DNA of 64,000 bases from Pteria penguin (lineage: Eukaryota; Mollusca; Bivalvia; Pterioida; Pteriidae): NCBI GenBank assembly GCA_035048485.1, contig CM068580.1, forward strand, positions 42,211,585-42,275,584, read 5' to 3'. Shown here in pieces: positions 1 through 14,400 of the stretch. The position numbers and the translations under genes were made by a program. The stretch's first letter is position 1, and each line of letters begins with the position of its first letter. The notes below the pieces were generated by a model. It worked only from the letters and a program-made list of their open reading frames with translations. It ran no database searches and was not told the DNA's origin.

Positions 1-1115
1 TATACGTAATTCATTGTAGATCTATGTTCTGACATATATGCATGTGAATTTATATCTTCTCAGAACAGTTGATAATAGTTTGTGACGATCAATACTTTGC
101 GCAAATTTCGTAAATGACATCAATGTTACTAATTTTCATGTAAACTTTGAAGAAATAATGCCTTAATGGGACAGCACTAAACGTTGAGACCACGCCTGAA
201 GTTTGCCCTACTTTTTCTCTAATATTATTATTAGGTGGATTTTCCCTATGTCACGTGATATACTATAAATAATAGTGATTTGTGTAAAAATGACCATCAT
301 GGTTAAAAATAAATAGAGTATCTTATGAAATTAGTTGCTATATATAATCATAAAAGTGAGAACCTGAATATATATATATATAAAGTGGAGAGAGTCAAAT
401 ATTAAAATATTCATGTGCAAGTACATGTTTTGCAATTATTATGATATCATACAATCCAGCTTCACCCTTTTCTTATTTCAAAGAATGATCTTGGTGATCT
501 AAATGATAAATTATATTGATCATTAATTAAAAATGCAGATGTACATTATATAATTTAACGTAAATGTTTATTCATTTTATATAGACATAAAAATGTCTAT
601 GTATATACACACACACACACATATATATATATAATATAATATAATATAATATATAAAATCAATAAATACACCCATACACAATTATGTTAAACATATGATA
701 TTACATGTACATGTAGACTGAGAAACTGTGTGTGCATTGTGTTGGGATTTTTGGATTGATCAACAGACATAGAGAAATTTGAGACTCTAGCTTTTTCAGA
801 CAGCTTAAAAAAAGAATGAAATAGTACATGTTTGTCATAAACATCAGTTTGTTAAGGGTATTTTTCAAATTTTATAGCCAATATATAATTATTTTACAAA
901 TATAACAAGATGAAAAGTAACATAAAAAAAATACAAAACAAAAGTTAGATTAAATTACATGTACATGGTCTTAAAACTTTTCACTAATCAATACATGTAT
1001 GTACCGTAGACCTAGTAATTTCCATTATTATACATGTTGTTTGTATTATATGTTTTACAAGAAATTATGTAATAAAAATGTAATCGGTTTGAAATAAAAA
1101 GACTTTGTTTTACAG
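1..1115. other. Non-coding, probably intron of the KLF10/11-like gene
   Basis: No coding exon was recognised here. The stretch ends in a pyrimidine-rich acceptor (tttgttttacag, ending at 1115), so it is probably intronic or joins an upstream exon outside the window. It is AT-rich, with a (CA)n(TA)n microsatellite around 608-655 and several TACATGTA-type words. Confidence 0.6.
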
Positions 1116-1130
1116 GAACATATAAGTACC

Positions 1131-3360
1131 ATGGTACTACAGAATTGTCCCGAGTATACAGCATGTAGTAACCCAGGAGAGAGGGAGGCAGTGGAGACAC
1201 TGCTATCCATGGGAAGTGTCATGCACTCTGGCTCAGACCTATCATCCAACTGTAGCAGTGAGCACTCCCCTCTGTCATCTCCATCCTCCTCCCCACGTAG
1301 AATCAGCGATGATGAATGCTCTGTCTCATCATTCGAGTCTTCATCTTCTGGCAGGCGTGAATCAAAGCTGGCAAAGGTATGCCAATGTACTTTGTATAAT
1401 GTAGATACCATTATGAGAGATTAACACAAATTGTCAATTTGTCAATAATCATCAATTTTTATCATCCATTATCTGTATGGATATGTCCATAAACAGTAAC
1501 TAGAATGTGCAGTATTAAGCAGCACAGAGTAAATGTACATGTATGCTGAACAATTTAAACTCTGATTGATGATTTGTTTAACAATATTGGTAGTGTACAT
1601 GTTCATAAACAACCATATTCACAGCATTGTTTTTGTTTATTATTGTAACTGAGAAAAAATAATGATGTATCCTTTAATTGATGGATGTTTATCTTGCAGC
1701 TTTTGTTGGAGGGTAGATCAGAATACAACACTATATCCCCACTTAAAAGTCAGCAGGTCTCAGTCATTGTCCCAAATTATCAACTTGCCCAGTCTGGAGT
1801 GACCTGTACTCCCTCCAGAATGCCTGATTTTGACATCAGAACGTCTATTCCAATTCCATTTGCATGTCCAGATTCCAGGACTAAAATCTTGCCATGTAAA
1901 TCAGGACTTGATAAGCAGGTTACAACATGCCCTTTGATCCTGCCATACAACCCACCAGAAACAACAGTCAACAGTAAAGGGTCTGTCAATGTTAGTACCA
2001 TTGCCCAAATCCCTAACTTCGCAAATGCAACAGGTCAGCAGTCTCAGCCACCTATTGTTCAGGTCATAGTAGTAAACAATGGAGGCTCTATACAGAATGC
2101 AGAAAACAGGTCACCTTGGATGGGAAAATTATGTCCCATAGCCCCGGCACCACAACAAAAACCATCCAATGGAAATGTTATGGAGGCAGATACATTCAAC
2201 ATGGAAACTGGTAGAAGCAGGAATCATAAATGTACCTATGAAAATTGTGGAAAGACCTACTTCAAAAGTTCACATCTCAAGGCACATTTAAGGACTCATA
2301 CAGGTAATTATCTAACAATTCTTTTATGTGCAATTTAATAACTACATGTACATGTACATTTGTACTACATGTAAACTACCTCAGTTACCCCCATACATGT
2401 ACATATGCACATGTATCAGAGGCTTAAGTTAATATATCTTATTCTGAAAAATATTAACTATTTTATTGTCAGTATGTGTTAGTTTTTGGTTTAGCTGGAA
2501 GTACATTGTAGATTATATTAAATTATCAATAAAGTTACCTTTGGAAGTTATGTAATGCTTATATAAGGTCAAGGTTACAGTATGATGTCATATTGTTCCT
2601 ACCTTGCATGATAAAATATCTGGGTTAAATTTTTCTTGATTTTGTCAGTCTTAGCATACTGTATAACATACCTGGTTCAAGTTTTGTTCTAGAGCAAAAT
2701 CTTTTTTTTGAAATTTGACTCTAATGTTCAAATAAAGGATGTTAAACCAACTATATCGACAAGGTCAATATTCAAAAGAACAAGTACTATAATAGCTAAA
2801 CAAAAGTGTTGGTATACATGAGCATAGAGAATGAAAGAAACAAAGGGGTATTGATAAGCTACATTCAAATCCATTTACAGAGTTTGTCCTTCAGATTCAT
2901 AACAATTATTGTTTTTAAGATATAGGGAAATGTTTATCATGGAGTAATCACGTTTTATTTTAAAAATGTCTACATGTATTAATAATAGGGTATTATTACA
3001 GTCCAGAAAAAATACTTCTTTAATCCAGACCATTTATGACTTTTCTTTATTATAGGTGAGAAGCCTTTTATTTGCTCGTGGGAATGTTGTAACAGACGGT
3101 TTGCCAGGTCAGATGAGCTGTCCAGACATAGGCGCACTCACACAGGTGAAAAGAAATTTATTTGTGAATTATGTGAAAGACGATTTATGAGAAGCGACCA
3201 TTTAACAAAGCATATGAAAAGACATGTAAATGGAGGCAAAAAATCTCCATCTTCAATAATGATGGAAGTTGATAAAGAGGACAATAATGTCACTATGGAA
3301 ACGGACAATGAAAAAACTCCCAAACTTCATCCCTCACTTGATGTTTCCATACCACCATAG
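1131..3360 (+). CDS. KLF10/11-like: KLF10/11 (TIEG)-like C2H2 zinc-finger transcription factor
   Basis: Coding exons are 1131-1376, 1700-2303 and 3056-3360 (TAG), joined by GT/AG introns in phase 0 and phase 1, giving 384 residues from the ATG at 1131. Three C2H2 fingers lie near the C-terminus, at about residues 258-284, 288-314 and 318-340. They have Krüppel linkers (THTGEK), and fingers 2 and 3 carry the KLF DNA-contact strings [12 protein letters not shown] and RSDHLTKH. Residues 19-28 ([10 protein letters not shown]) match the R1/Sin3-interaction motif of vertebrate TIEG1/2, so recruitment of Sin3-HDAC to GC/CACCC boxes is expected from the family. A serine-rich stretch follows at about 35-78. 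The frame is open back to the acceptor at 1115, so an upstream coding exon outside the window is possible. The C-terminal tail after finger 3 is short. KLF10 cannot be told from KLF11; the invertebrate gene may be the pro-orthologue (compare Drosophila cabut). Confidence 0.9.
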
Positions 3361-5521
3361 CTGAAGTGCAATATATATATAACAACTTTTTTTTACATAT
3401 ATTTATAAATATTTATTATTGCAAATATCTGTACTGCATGTAATAGTTTGTCCATGTCATTGTCATGTACATGTAGCCTAACCTCTTCTTTGTGTAGTAT
3501 TTTCCAGGTTAAATTTTAACATCTTTTGTTTCTAAGTTAATCACATACTTGACTCTTTGAATGGGAATTACCTTTGACCTGTTTACCTTGTTGCTTAAAA
3601 TTTGAAATCAAGAAGTACAAAGTAAATGGCAGAATTTCTTTATCAGACAGGCTTTTGACGAATTGTGTAGTTCTTTCACAAGCAGCAATTTTATCGTATA
3701 TGTATTTATTAATTTTTTCAGTTTGTTTATGTTATATTTACTTCTTAGTATTCTGAAAGAGAAAAGGAGTTCCTGCAATACTCTTACAGTCAGCATCAAT
3801 ATTTGATTAGGAATTTTGTATGGTGTCATTGTCTAGTGAATAACTGTTACCTTCTTAAATGGGTATTTACATAATTTGTTCACAAATTGACAAAACAGGG
3901 AATTAGAAAATATATTTGGACCATTATGAGAAGGGTTGTTTGTGTCTACCTTACCCCTTTTTGAATCTGACCTTTAAGGCTTTATTGTTGTTACAGTAAA
4001 TGCTTCTAGAGATGACAAATTTGATGTATGTCCAATATCACAAGTTTACTTTCACATCTATGTTTTTTTTTTCTTATATTTTGATTTAGAACTTGATATT
4101 CCATTGATGTACAGGGTCTTGAATTTTCTTTACATTAAGGGTGATTATTGGCTTCTTATGACTGATGTGAATGGTTTTAAATGATTTTTTGTATGTCATG
4201 CAGGGTTTGTTACACCTTGTACAATGTTGAGACTTGTGAGGGGTTTCACTTTCCATCATATGTTTGACAGTCTTAATAAATGTACAACAAGAACTTTAGA
4301 TCAGATGCAAAATACTGAGGAATAGTCCCTCTTAGGTATCTATGATTTTTCCACCTATCATTTGAATAGAAAAAATGTAAAAACATGTTAGATTTTAACC
4401 ATTATGTGTTATGAATGTGTTGATAATGAATAATTAAAGTTGTTTCACAGGAGAGGCAGACATGGAATAGTGTTTAATCACTTGGCTTAGATTGTCACTA
4501 GTTGAAGGAGTTGCTAACTTCCCTCTTCCCTCTCATGAGGTGACATAAAAACAATTTGGCAAGCGATATAAGCAGCACCCCTTTATAAAAAGAAATGAAC
4601 CAAATGAAAATTTGAAAAATGTTTTACACACTCAGGATATATATGAGATGAGAGTAAATCTACTCAGGTAATTAAGAGTTCTATCTTTTTAAGCAATAGC
4701 TTGATAGCATTAGAATTTATTAGAATCATAGAATGGCTTATTGTTAATATGTTGGTCGTGTCATATACATTATAAATGCTGGAAAATTTATGAAATGGCA
4801 CATGTCAATCCTCTAAATGTATCTACACAAGTTACAATATGATGTATATGCATTGCAAGAAGAATGTTGATGTTATTGTAAGACTTTTATTGAAATTGAG
4901 AAATCCATTTGATCAGCAATTATCACTCCAGTGTTGGTGTTAAAGGAAGATTAAGTGATGCGTTATTGATTCAAGTATTTTGTGTACATGTATATTATCT
5001 GTATAGATGAGTGTCTGGTATATATGTATGCTGTCTAACACTTTGTGTCCGCAGTACACAGAGCAGTTAATGCTAGTCCTTTACCGGTGCTATTGTATTA
5101 TTCTTTTTCACATGTTATTTATTCATATATGATGCCAAGTTATCTATTGAGATGTTTTATCCACCAGAGAAATTCTACATCGGTTAGCCTAATGGAATAT
5201 TGATGAGGAAATATTTATTAATGTTTTGTATGTGGAAACCTTAAAAAAAGTTACCTTTATAAAGTACTTATTAGGAGAAAAGTTTCTTGAAACAATGGAC
5301 CAATGTGTGTGAAAGTGCAGTCATAAATATTGTAGCTTAAGGTTGTAATTTATTCAGTGTTAGATTTTGTACTTTTGGTATTTTTAACAGTTAACTTGTT
5401 TTCCATCGATATTGTCGAATGTGACAGATGGTACTTGTATCATTGTTGATAGTTATATTTATGAAAGATTTGTGCATACTTGCTATTTATGAGATGATAA
5501 TATAATGCAATGCAAAATAAA
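3361..5521 (+). other. Probable 3' UTR of the KLF10/11-like gene
   Basis: About 2.1 kb after the TAG has no credible ORF and is T-rich, with scattered ATTTA-type AU-rich elements. A canonical AATAAA lies at 5516-5521. Long AU-rich 3' UTRs are usual for immediate-early KLF10-type genes. The true cleavage site is inferred. Confidence 0.5.
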
Positions 5522-5621
5522 ATTATTCAATTTTGAGTATGTTCATTGTACTTGCTTTGAAGAAATTTGAAAAATTGTGTATAACTAGAATTATTTCACA
5601 TATATGGAGGCAGTCAGTGCT

Positions 5622-5754
5622 CAGTGGCAAATCCAGAATTTTCAGAAAGTGGGGGAGGGCCACATGTGTATTAGCCAAACTACTCAGCCATTTTTGGTGC
5701 CAAATCTGGATTTTTACTGGTAAATATGCAGCGAAATGGAGGGCCCCCCTCTAA
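5622..5754 (-). mobile_element. MITE-like dispersed repeat, CAGTGGCGGAT family, degraded copy
   Basis: It begins CAGTGGCAAATCCAGAA and continues with sequence that is the reverse complement of the better copy at 59398-59547; the shared core reads CTCAGCCATTTTTGGTGC. The right terminal repeat is lost after a GGGCCCCCCTCT stretch. It lies just after the probable poly(A) site of the KLF-like gene. Confidence 0.75.
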
Positions 5755-8700
5755 ATACATGTACACCATTGGTGTTTAGTGATGAAGGAAGCTAATGTAC
5801 CATGGGAATACCATTGGCATTTAGCATGTACAGAAAAACCATTGCACTTGTCATTACCAGGATTCGAACACAGTTTTGACAGACGTGACAATCTACAGAG
5901 TCCAGCGCAGCACTTCTGTCAACATGGTCATTACCCCTTGAACTGTTGTGCCTGAGTAAACTCATCCTTTGACAACAGGATCTCTGAACATGTTCCGGGT
6001 TAGTGGTTACGGGATAACATCAGTGTAAGATCTGGAGGGGGTATCCAAGACGTCCTCATTATGTTTCACATGAAAGACTTGCTGCTATTAGATGTAAACT
6101 ATGAAAACAGTAAAGGAGTGGGTGTGAGGGTAACATAATGCTTTGTTAGATCTTAAGACAAAATGTTCCCCAGGTCGAATATACATTCTATGCTATGTCT
6201 ACTCAGGCTTTACACACTCAGAAGCACAATGTAATGAAACACGTCGTTTTTAATGTTCTTATGTACCCTAAATCTGAAGCATATGGTCAAGTAGTACTAG
6301 TTTATTGCTAAGCTTACAATGTATAAAAACACTGTGTTTGTAATCTTATACCCTTTTTATGCACTTTTTTCCTAGTTTTTGTCTTTCATTTATAGAAAAC
6401 TGGTGATTGAAAGACTTTTCTTACACATGTATATATTTGTGACAGTAGATGGATGATGTGATCGTTATTAATAGGATTTGAATATACATGTACAAAGGCT
6501 TAGATTCCATGGACATTTTCAAATTTAATTAAATATTTTAGATAGATACATAGATGCTGTTTACAAATGTTCAGTTTGATAAACGAGAACTCGACAAAAT
6601 AAATGACATTTGAAACATCTTGGCCTTGGCGGATCTCCGGAGAGAAATGGCAAGTTCGTCATCAACATCGAAGGGAATACCGACGTTCGGTTTCGTCCTT
6701 AGGAAAATAGACTCGCAGAAAAATATTTTTACAGTATGGTTAAGTACTCATACTTTCATAATTAATTCAAGACAATCTTGTCTACAGACGAATCAATTAC
6801 ACTATACATCACGATGTTCAACAGGTACATTAAATATCTCACGGTTTTCCTTATTTTCATAATTGAATACAAAGATAGAGAACAATCTGGCTTTTGTGAA
6901 AATCGTTTCATACAAAACCACGTCATGCGACAATTGTGTATAAACAGAGTGATGTGACATGAAGACGTAGGTACATATGTCGAATGTTTCCTGAATTAGT
7001 CAGTAATGGTGGGCTGCATGAAGTTCATTTCACCTGTAAATAACAGGTTAATTCAAGGTCAAACACGCTTACCCTCAACTCTAGCCATTTGATCATCGCA
7101 GAGACAACAAACCAGTTTAGTCTGACTAAATATACACGAACTACAGGTCTGATGTGAACGACCACAACCTCTCTTTCGTCAATATTTTATGATCTCAACT
7201 CTTGAGGAGGAATATGACAGAAAAACATAATGTACGTGCCTATAGGTATACAGCGAGTTTGTTTTATTTCTCCAGGCAATATGAAATAGATCACTGTCTA
7301 ATAACGCGTCACAGAATGCGTAAGCCTTTATGTAGGTAAATCATGTTGGATTTAATCATAAAGTTCCAAATGTTTTATTTTCAAACAATTACTTTTCATT
7401 TACGTCACTGATAAATGTTAGATTTTCGGTGGCGTAAGAAACAAATCCACAAAGCGGGGAGGGGGGTATTCTCAATTTGAATTTAAGTTATTTGACAGAG
7501 TTGATATGGTTGTCATCAGTTCCTTGTACATTTATAACATTTACTATAGAAACATGCTTTTGTACTTTAAATGTTAAAACACCCTTTTTAAAAGGTAAAT
7601 TTCATATTAGTTTTGTCATTTGTTTATTACTTCCGAAAAGGGGAATATTTTTCTTTTGAATATCATAATCAAAGAAGTGGAGTGAGGTTGGGAGGGGGCT
7701 GGTGGCCTCCCGTTCCTACGCCTGGAGGTTATGCGTAACACCACGCGATAATTTAGATATCCTTCCCTTATGTATTACACCGCGCCCTATTTTGATATAC
7801 AATTGCCTAGCGGAGTGAGTGGAGTGTGTAGCGATCGCCATTTTCGTCCCTCTGTCCATAGTTCCGTCCGTTACAATTACTACCTTCAGGTGAAATAGGA
7901 ATAGTTAGAGTAAATGTTTCCGTCTGTGGCATCCTACGACTTCTTCAGAATGTCGATTTTTGCTGCTTTTTGGAAAGCCAAAATTTCAAAATTTACAGAG
8001 AGTTGAGGAAAAACTATGAAAACAAATGTTTTCATCAGCGGTAATTTCCCAGCAAACCAAAATACGCAAGTAAATTTCGAATTTCGGTAATTTCCGCTTC
8101 CTTCTACTCTTCAAGTCACGGTCCAAGATAGTAGTGGAATCTGCCAAATTGTCAGTTTATTTGATTTTTGTTTTACGTGACACTAAGATCATTTCACTTT
8201 TATAAAAATGACATATGCCCGATTATCGCACGAAAATTTAGAGAGTATGCAACGGACCCACCTGAGACAGCGAGGGATATATTACAATGCCACGTTTACC
8301 GTGACTCGGTGCCTCGGTTTTCATTATTTCATTCGACAGAACACCGATATATAGTGATCCACATATCAGTGCGTCCATCCGTCGGTCTGTGCGTCCGTTG
8401 CAAGTATATAAAGTACTATTTGGTACAGGTATCTTTAATCGCCTGATTGATTTTCTTTTTTAAAGTTTCATGTGTTGTGGAAGAAACCCCTACTTTTCCA
8501 TCAAGTTTAATGATTTTCATACTTGTTTCATTTTGAGTAGGTATTCACGTGCCATAACTAGATTCAGATATTTGTTTTTGTCGAGGGGAAAAGCGAAAAA
8601 AACATTGATAATACGTAACTGTAGTAAATTTTCAATTAAGAATTAAAAACTACATTTACAATGCACCAGAATAAGTTATTCATATCAATACAATCGCATG

Positions 8701-9150
8701 CATCTCAGCTGATTTGAAGTTAATGGTATATATATATATACGACAAGGATTGCAAGAGTTATCTTTCTTTATATTGAAAACCGTATAATGCAGTTCTTGA
8801 ACGAAAGTGAGCACTCACGAGTATAAAATTACTTTTCAATAATAATAATGATAAATAATAATAGTGAAAATAATAAAACAATAATAATAAAATAAAGATA
8901 GATAACTAATTAAAATAATTAACAATAAAATGAAATTAGGTTCGTCTAACTGCAGCGTGGTCATTTTTAGTACATAAGTCGTCATCTTGAAAATCTTTGT
9001 AAAACACTAAAGGAGGTTGTATCGCGAGCTCGCGCTACCGTTACAGTGAATACCCTCGTTCAGATAATGAGCACTAGGCTGCGCATCGACCGCTCATGTT
9101 ATTGAACGCGTCTCTGGTATAGTTCATTGCGACTTGTCTAAAAGTTCATG
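5755..9150. other. Intergenic; no supported gene
   Basis: Only short ORFs without recognisable domains are present. G-rich runs near 7455-7470 and 7680-7715 resemble the ends of degraded repeats. A short frame starting at an ATG at 6647 (MASSSSTSKGIPTFGF) lies in higher-GC sequence but has no convincing donor, so it is not called. Confidence 0.5.
8235..8350 (-). repeat. Degenerate relative of the SINE-type repeat at 32815-33082
   Basis: The words GAGGGAT, CCACGTTTACCGTGACTCGG and CATTCGACAGAACACCG line up in order with GAGGGAT, CCACGCCTACCGTGACTCGA and CATCCGAAAGACAGGACACCG at 32928-33004. The tRNA-like head is not recognisable here, so this is a decayed copy of the body. Confidence 0.5.
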
Positions 9151-9179
9151 ACACGGCATTTAGCGCTAATTTTAAATTT

Positions 9180-10030
9180 GATCGTAATGACGTCATGTTA
9201 AGCATTTGATTATGACATCACATAAAAATTCATAGTCCGCGTAATGTCGTTTTCTTGTTGAAAAAAGAAAAATGGATCGGTGTATGAAATTCACCATTCC
9301 ACAAAACACACTTTTTCATTGTGATGACATCATCTGAGGTCCGATAAAACTCTGAGAAATAACGCAATTGTTAATGCCATCATAAACAGAATAATTGAAA
9401 ATCGACTAATTGTCACGTTCCTTTACGAACTGTGGAAGGATGGATTTGAGGAATTGCCAGATCTAACTAAGTGCTGTTAGAATGCTGGAGAATTTTGCAT
9501 TTTCATGTAATAATAATTGAAAGATTCCTCCAGAATAATAGAAATTACAACTTTTCCTGCTTCAGTATTTCTCTGGGAGATGTTTTAAAATACCGATTTG
9601 CCTAGTATCACGAACAAAATAAAAGGCTTCCGGTTTAACTTGTTACAGAACCTTTGTACAACTTTTAACGTCATTTAGTATGACGTCACAATTCAAAGTT
9701 TAACGTAATAATAAAAAATCAGGGAAAAGTAGCACCTGCACAACTTCTGACGTCATATATTATGGTGATTAACTACTGAAAAAAAGCTATCGAACTTTTA
9801 ATTGCTTATTGTATATATCTTGAGATCGGCGTCATGCATGAGCATAATATTTTGTGAGCGACTCGTTTATGTAGATAGGCACATTTTATCGAAAAATTGT
9901 GATCATTCTAATAGCACTTTGAGCACCTCCATTAAGTAGTTTCATTGTGACGTCACATATAAATTCATGTTTGACAGGTAATTAATTTATGACGTCATAA
10001 TGAAAAAGTATGTCAGTGCCAAAAAGTGCG
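9180..10030. repeat. TGACGTCA-rich dispersed repeat region
   Basis: Five perfect TGACGTCA palindromes lie at 9188-9195, 9681-9688, 9748-9755, 9948-9955 and 9990-9997, along with several one-mismatch versions (TGACATCA). The 9937-10020 part is closely similar, in inverse orientation, to 47505-47596; both have TTCATGTTTGACAGG between two CRE-like sites and then GAAAAAGT. This is therefore a repeat family carrying CRE palindromes, not a single promoter. Confidence 0.65.
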
Positions 10031-11220
10031 GTGACAGGCTTTTGACAATCAGTCTACTACGGTCCATGAAAGTGGTGATTTTATTTTTCGGTCACTAGTG
10101 AGCTTAAAGGGGCTCATTTACTGTGTGGTGTGCTTACTGTGAATGGTGAACGACTGTGCTCTGTTTTGACTGGTTTAAGTAAATCATCGATCTCCATTTG
10201 TTTCTCCAAGAAAATATTAATTCAATTCATAAATCATAAACGGTAACTTACATTGTTTTAGGTTTGATCACGAAATAGGAGTAATTAATTTTTCACAACT
10301 TTTCATAGGAGTTTCCATAATAGGTACATAGATTAAAAAAAAATTCCTCATGAATTGTTAGGAATAAAATGGCTTAGAATATTTTTAAAAATTTATGTTA
10401 CAAGATTTAATGTCTCCCTTTAACGATGAAACGTCTGGTAATAATATTAAAGATGACTGAGGATGTCGAATTAAAATTGTTGAGTATATTTATTCCTCGG
10501 TATTATTAAAAGACATGCTAAATATGTAATTTCCGCAGGTATTAGTTACATTCTTTCATCATCTACAATCAGCAGTAAAACGAGTTATTTTACAATGTTT
10601 ATTTGAACTTGATTACTCATCGACATTTTCTCTCGTTATTTATAATTCGTGATTAGTTTCTACGTAAAAGAAAATTAAAATATACAGCTACCTTAATTAA
10701 ATCACAGCCCGAATTCTATTAAAAAAGAATGTTCTATATTTCAGCTTCCAATTCTTTTTCCCTATCAGCAAATTAGTACTACACATCAAATATTTCAATA
10801 TCGCTCACTCAGTCTCAAAGACCCAGACTAACTACAGAACTAAATCACTACCTCTTTAAACACCGTCATGCTAATAATTAAATTATCATACACATATATA
10901 TGTAATGGAAAGATGTGGTGTATTCAAAGAACATGTACTCATGCAATCTCAGACGCCATTACAGCTGCTATCAGCTCCATACAGCACACGTAGTTATTGA
11001 TCCTCCAAGAAAACACTATACACTCCAGCAATCGATAGCACACCAGCAGCGAGAGCTTGTGTAGTGTTCTGATGGTGGCTTTATAACTGTGATAATAAAT
11101 GTGTGTATATACTATACTGTACGTGTGCAAGTCAAAGAGGAAACTATACACGTGAGAATATTATAACATCATGTGCTACCAGGTCGAAAATCAACGCGTT
11201 GGATTCATCTCGTAGGGGGT
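10031..11220. other. Intergenic; no supported gene
   Basis: AT-rich sequence with no ORF longer than about 70 codons and no recognisable motif. Confidence 0.5.
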
Positions 11221-11224
11221 AGGT

Positions 11225-11487
11225 CTTAATTATGTTGTGTTGTTATGGTAGGGAATCGGCGGAGTAAGGAATCGGTGTTGATAAGTTGTCTTCTTTAATC
11301 GGAGGTGACGCCATATCAGTCGTGATACATTGAGCAGTAATACGTTAGGGAAACTGTAATGATACAGTTTGTGTTAATGGGGAATCGGTGTGATAATACA
11401 TTTTGTCAGGGTTAAACAACATTGTTACCGCCAGTGATATGCCAAAGACAATAATCGGTGTAGATGTATCATCGGTGATTCCTCACG
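11225..11487 (+). repeat. Decayed left edge of the 35-bp satellite
   Basis: Scattered, diverged matches to the array unit (GGAATCGGTG, ATGTATCATCGGTGATTCC, TGTATCATCACTGATTCC) become more regular toward 11488. Confidence 0.6.
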
Positions 11488-14400
11488 ACTAATGTATCAT
11501 CACTGATTCCGTAACACACTACTGTAGTATATCATCACTGATTCCGTAACACACTACTGTAGTATATCATCACTGATTCCGTAACACACTACTGTGATAT
11601 ATCATCACTGATTCCGTAACACACTACTGTAGTATATCATCACTGATTCCGTAACACACTACTGTAGTATATCATCACTGATTCCGTAACACACTACTGT
11701 AGTATATCATCACTGATTCCGTAACACACTACTGTGATATATCATCACTGATTCCGTAACACACTACTGTAGTATATCATCACTGATTCCGTAACACACT
11801 ACTGTAGTATATCATCACTGATTCCGTAACACACTACTGTAGTATATCATCACTGATTCCGTAACACACTACTGTAGTATATCATCACTGATTCCGTAAC
11901 ACACTACTGTGATATATCATCACTGATTCCGTAACACACTACTGTAGTATATCATCACTGATTCCGTAACACACTACTGTAGTATATCATCACTGATTCC
12001 GTAACACACTACTGTGATATATCATCACTGATTCCGTAACACACTACTGTAGTATATCATCACTGATTCCGTAACACACTACTGTAGTATATCATCACTG
12101 ATTCCGTAACACACTACTGTGATATATCATCACTGATTCCGTAACACACTACTGTAGTATATCATCACTGATTCCGTAACACACTACTGTGATATATCAT
12201 CACTGATTCCGTAACACACTACTGTAGTATATCATCACTGATTCCGTAACACACTACTGTGATATATCATCACTGATTCCGTAACACACTACTGTAGTAT
12301 ATCATCACTGATTCCGTAACACACTACTGTAGTATATCATCACTGATTCCGTAACACACTACTGTGATATATCATCAGTGATTCCGTAACGCACTACTGT
12401 AATATATCATCACTGATTCCGTAACGCACTACTGTGATATATCATCACTGATTCCGTAACACACTACTGTAGTATATCATCACTGATTCCGTAACACACT
12501 ACTGTAGTATATCATCACTGATTCCGTAACACACTACTGTGATATATCATCACTGATTCCGTAACACACTACTGTAGTATATCATCACTGATTCCGTAAC
12601 ACACTACTGTAGTATATCATCACTGATTCCGTAACACACTACTGTGATATATCATCAGTGATTCCGTAACGCACTACTGTAATATATCATCACTGATTCC
12701 GTAACACACTACTGTAGTATATCATCACTGATTCCGCCACACACTACTGTGATATATCATCACTGATTCCGTAACACACTACTGTAGTATATCATCACTG
12801 ATTCCGTAACACACTACTGTAATATATCATCACTGATTCCGTAACACACTACTGTGATATATCATCACTGATTCCGTAACACACTACTGTAATATATCAT
12901 CACTGACTCCGTAACACACTACTGTAATATATCATCACTGATTCCGTAACACACTACTGTGATATATCATCACTGACTCCGTAACACACTGCTGTAGTGA
13001 TTCCGTATACAAACTTAAGTACAGTAATAAATTATCACTGAATCTGTAACACACTTCTGTAATATATCATCACTGATTCCGTAACACACTACTGTAGTAT
13101 ATCATCACTGATTCCGTAACACACTGCTGTAATGTATCATCACTGATTCCGCCACACACTACTGTAATGTATCATCACTGATTCCGTAACACAATACTGT
13201 AATATATAATCACTAATTCCGTAACACACTACTGTAGTATATCACCACTGATTCCGCCACACACTACTGTAATATATCATCACTGATTCCGTAACACATT
13301 ACTGTAGTATATCATCACTGATTCCGTAACACACTACTGTAATATATCATCACTGATTCCGTAACACACTACTGTAATGTATCATCACTTACTCTGTAAC
13401 ACACTGCTGTAGTGATTCCGTATACAAACTTAAGTACAGTAATAAATTATCACTGAATCTGTAACACACTTCTGTAATATATCATCACTGATTCCGTAAC
13501 ACACTACTGTAGTATATCATCACTGATTCCGTAACACACTGCTGTAATGTATCATCACTGATTCCGTAACACACTACTGTGATATATCATCACTGATTCC
13601 GTAACACACTACTGTAGTATATCATCACTGATTCCGCCACACACTACTGTAGTATATCATCACTGATTCCGCCACACACTACTGTGATATATCATCACTG
13701 ATTCCGTAACACACTACTGTAGTATATCATCACTGATTCCGTAACACACTACTGTGATATATCATCACTGATTCCGTAACACACTACTGTAGTATATCAT
13801 CACTGATTCCGTAACACACTACTGTGATATATCATCACTGATTCCGTAACACACTACTGTAGTATATCATCACTGATTCCGTAACACACTACTGTGATAT
13901 ATCATCACTGATTCCGTAACACACTACTGTAGTATATCATCACTGATTCCGTAACACACTACTGTAGTATATCATCACTGATTCCGTAACACACTACTGT
14001 GATATATCATCAGTGATTCCGTAACGCACTACTGTAATATATCATCACTGATTCCGTAACGCACTACTGTGATATATCATCACTGATTCCGTAACACACT
14101 ACTGTAGTATATCATCACTGATTCCGTAACACACTACTGTAGTATATCATCACTGATTCCGTAACACACTACTGTGATATATCATCACTGATTCCGTAAC
14201 ACACTACTGTAGTATATCATCACTGATTCCGTAACACACTACTGTAGTATATCATCACTGATTCCGTAACACACTACTGTGATATATCATCAGTGATTCC
14301 GTAACGCACTACTGTAATATATCATCACTGATTCCGTAACACACTACTGTAGTATATCATCACTGATTCCGCCACACACTACTGTGATATATCATCACTG

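Noticed and set aside
6647..6862. Frame starting MASSSSTSKGIPTFGF
   Set aside because: No recognisable domain, no convincing donor and no partner exon found.
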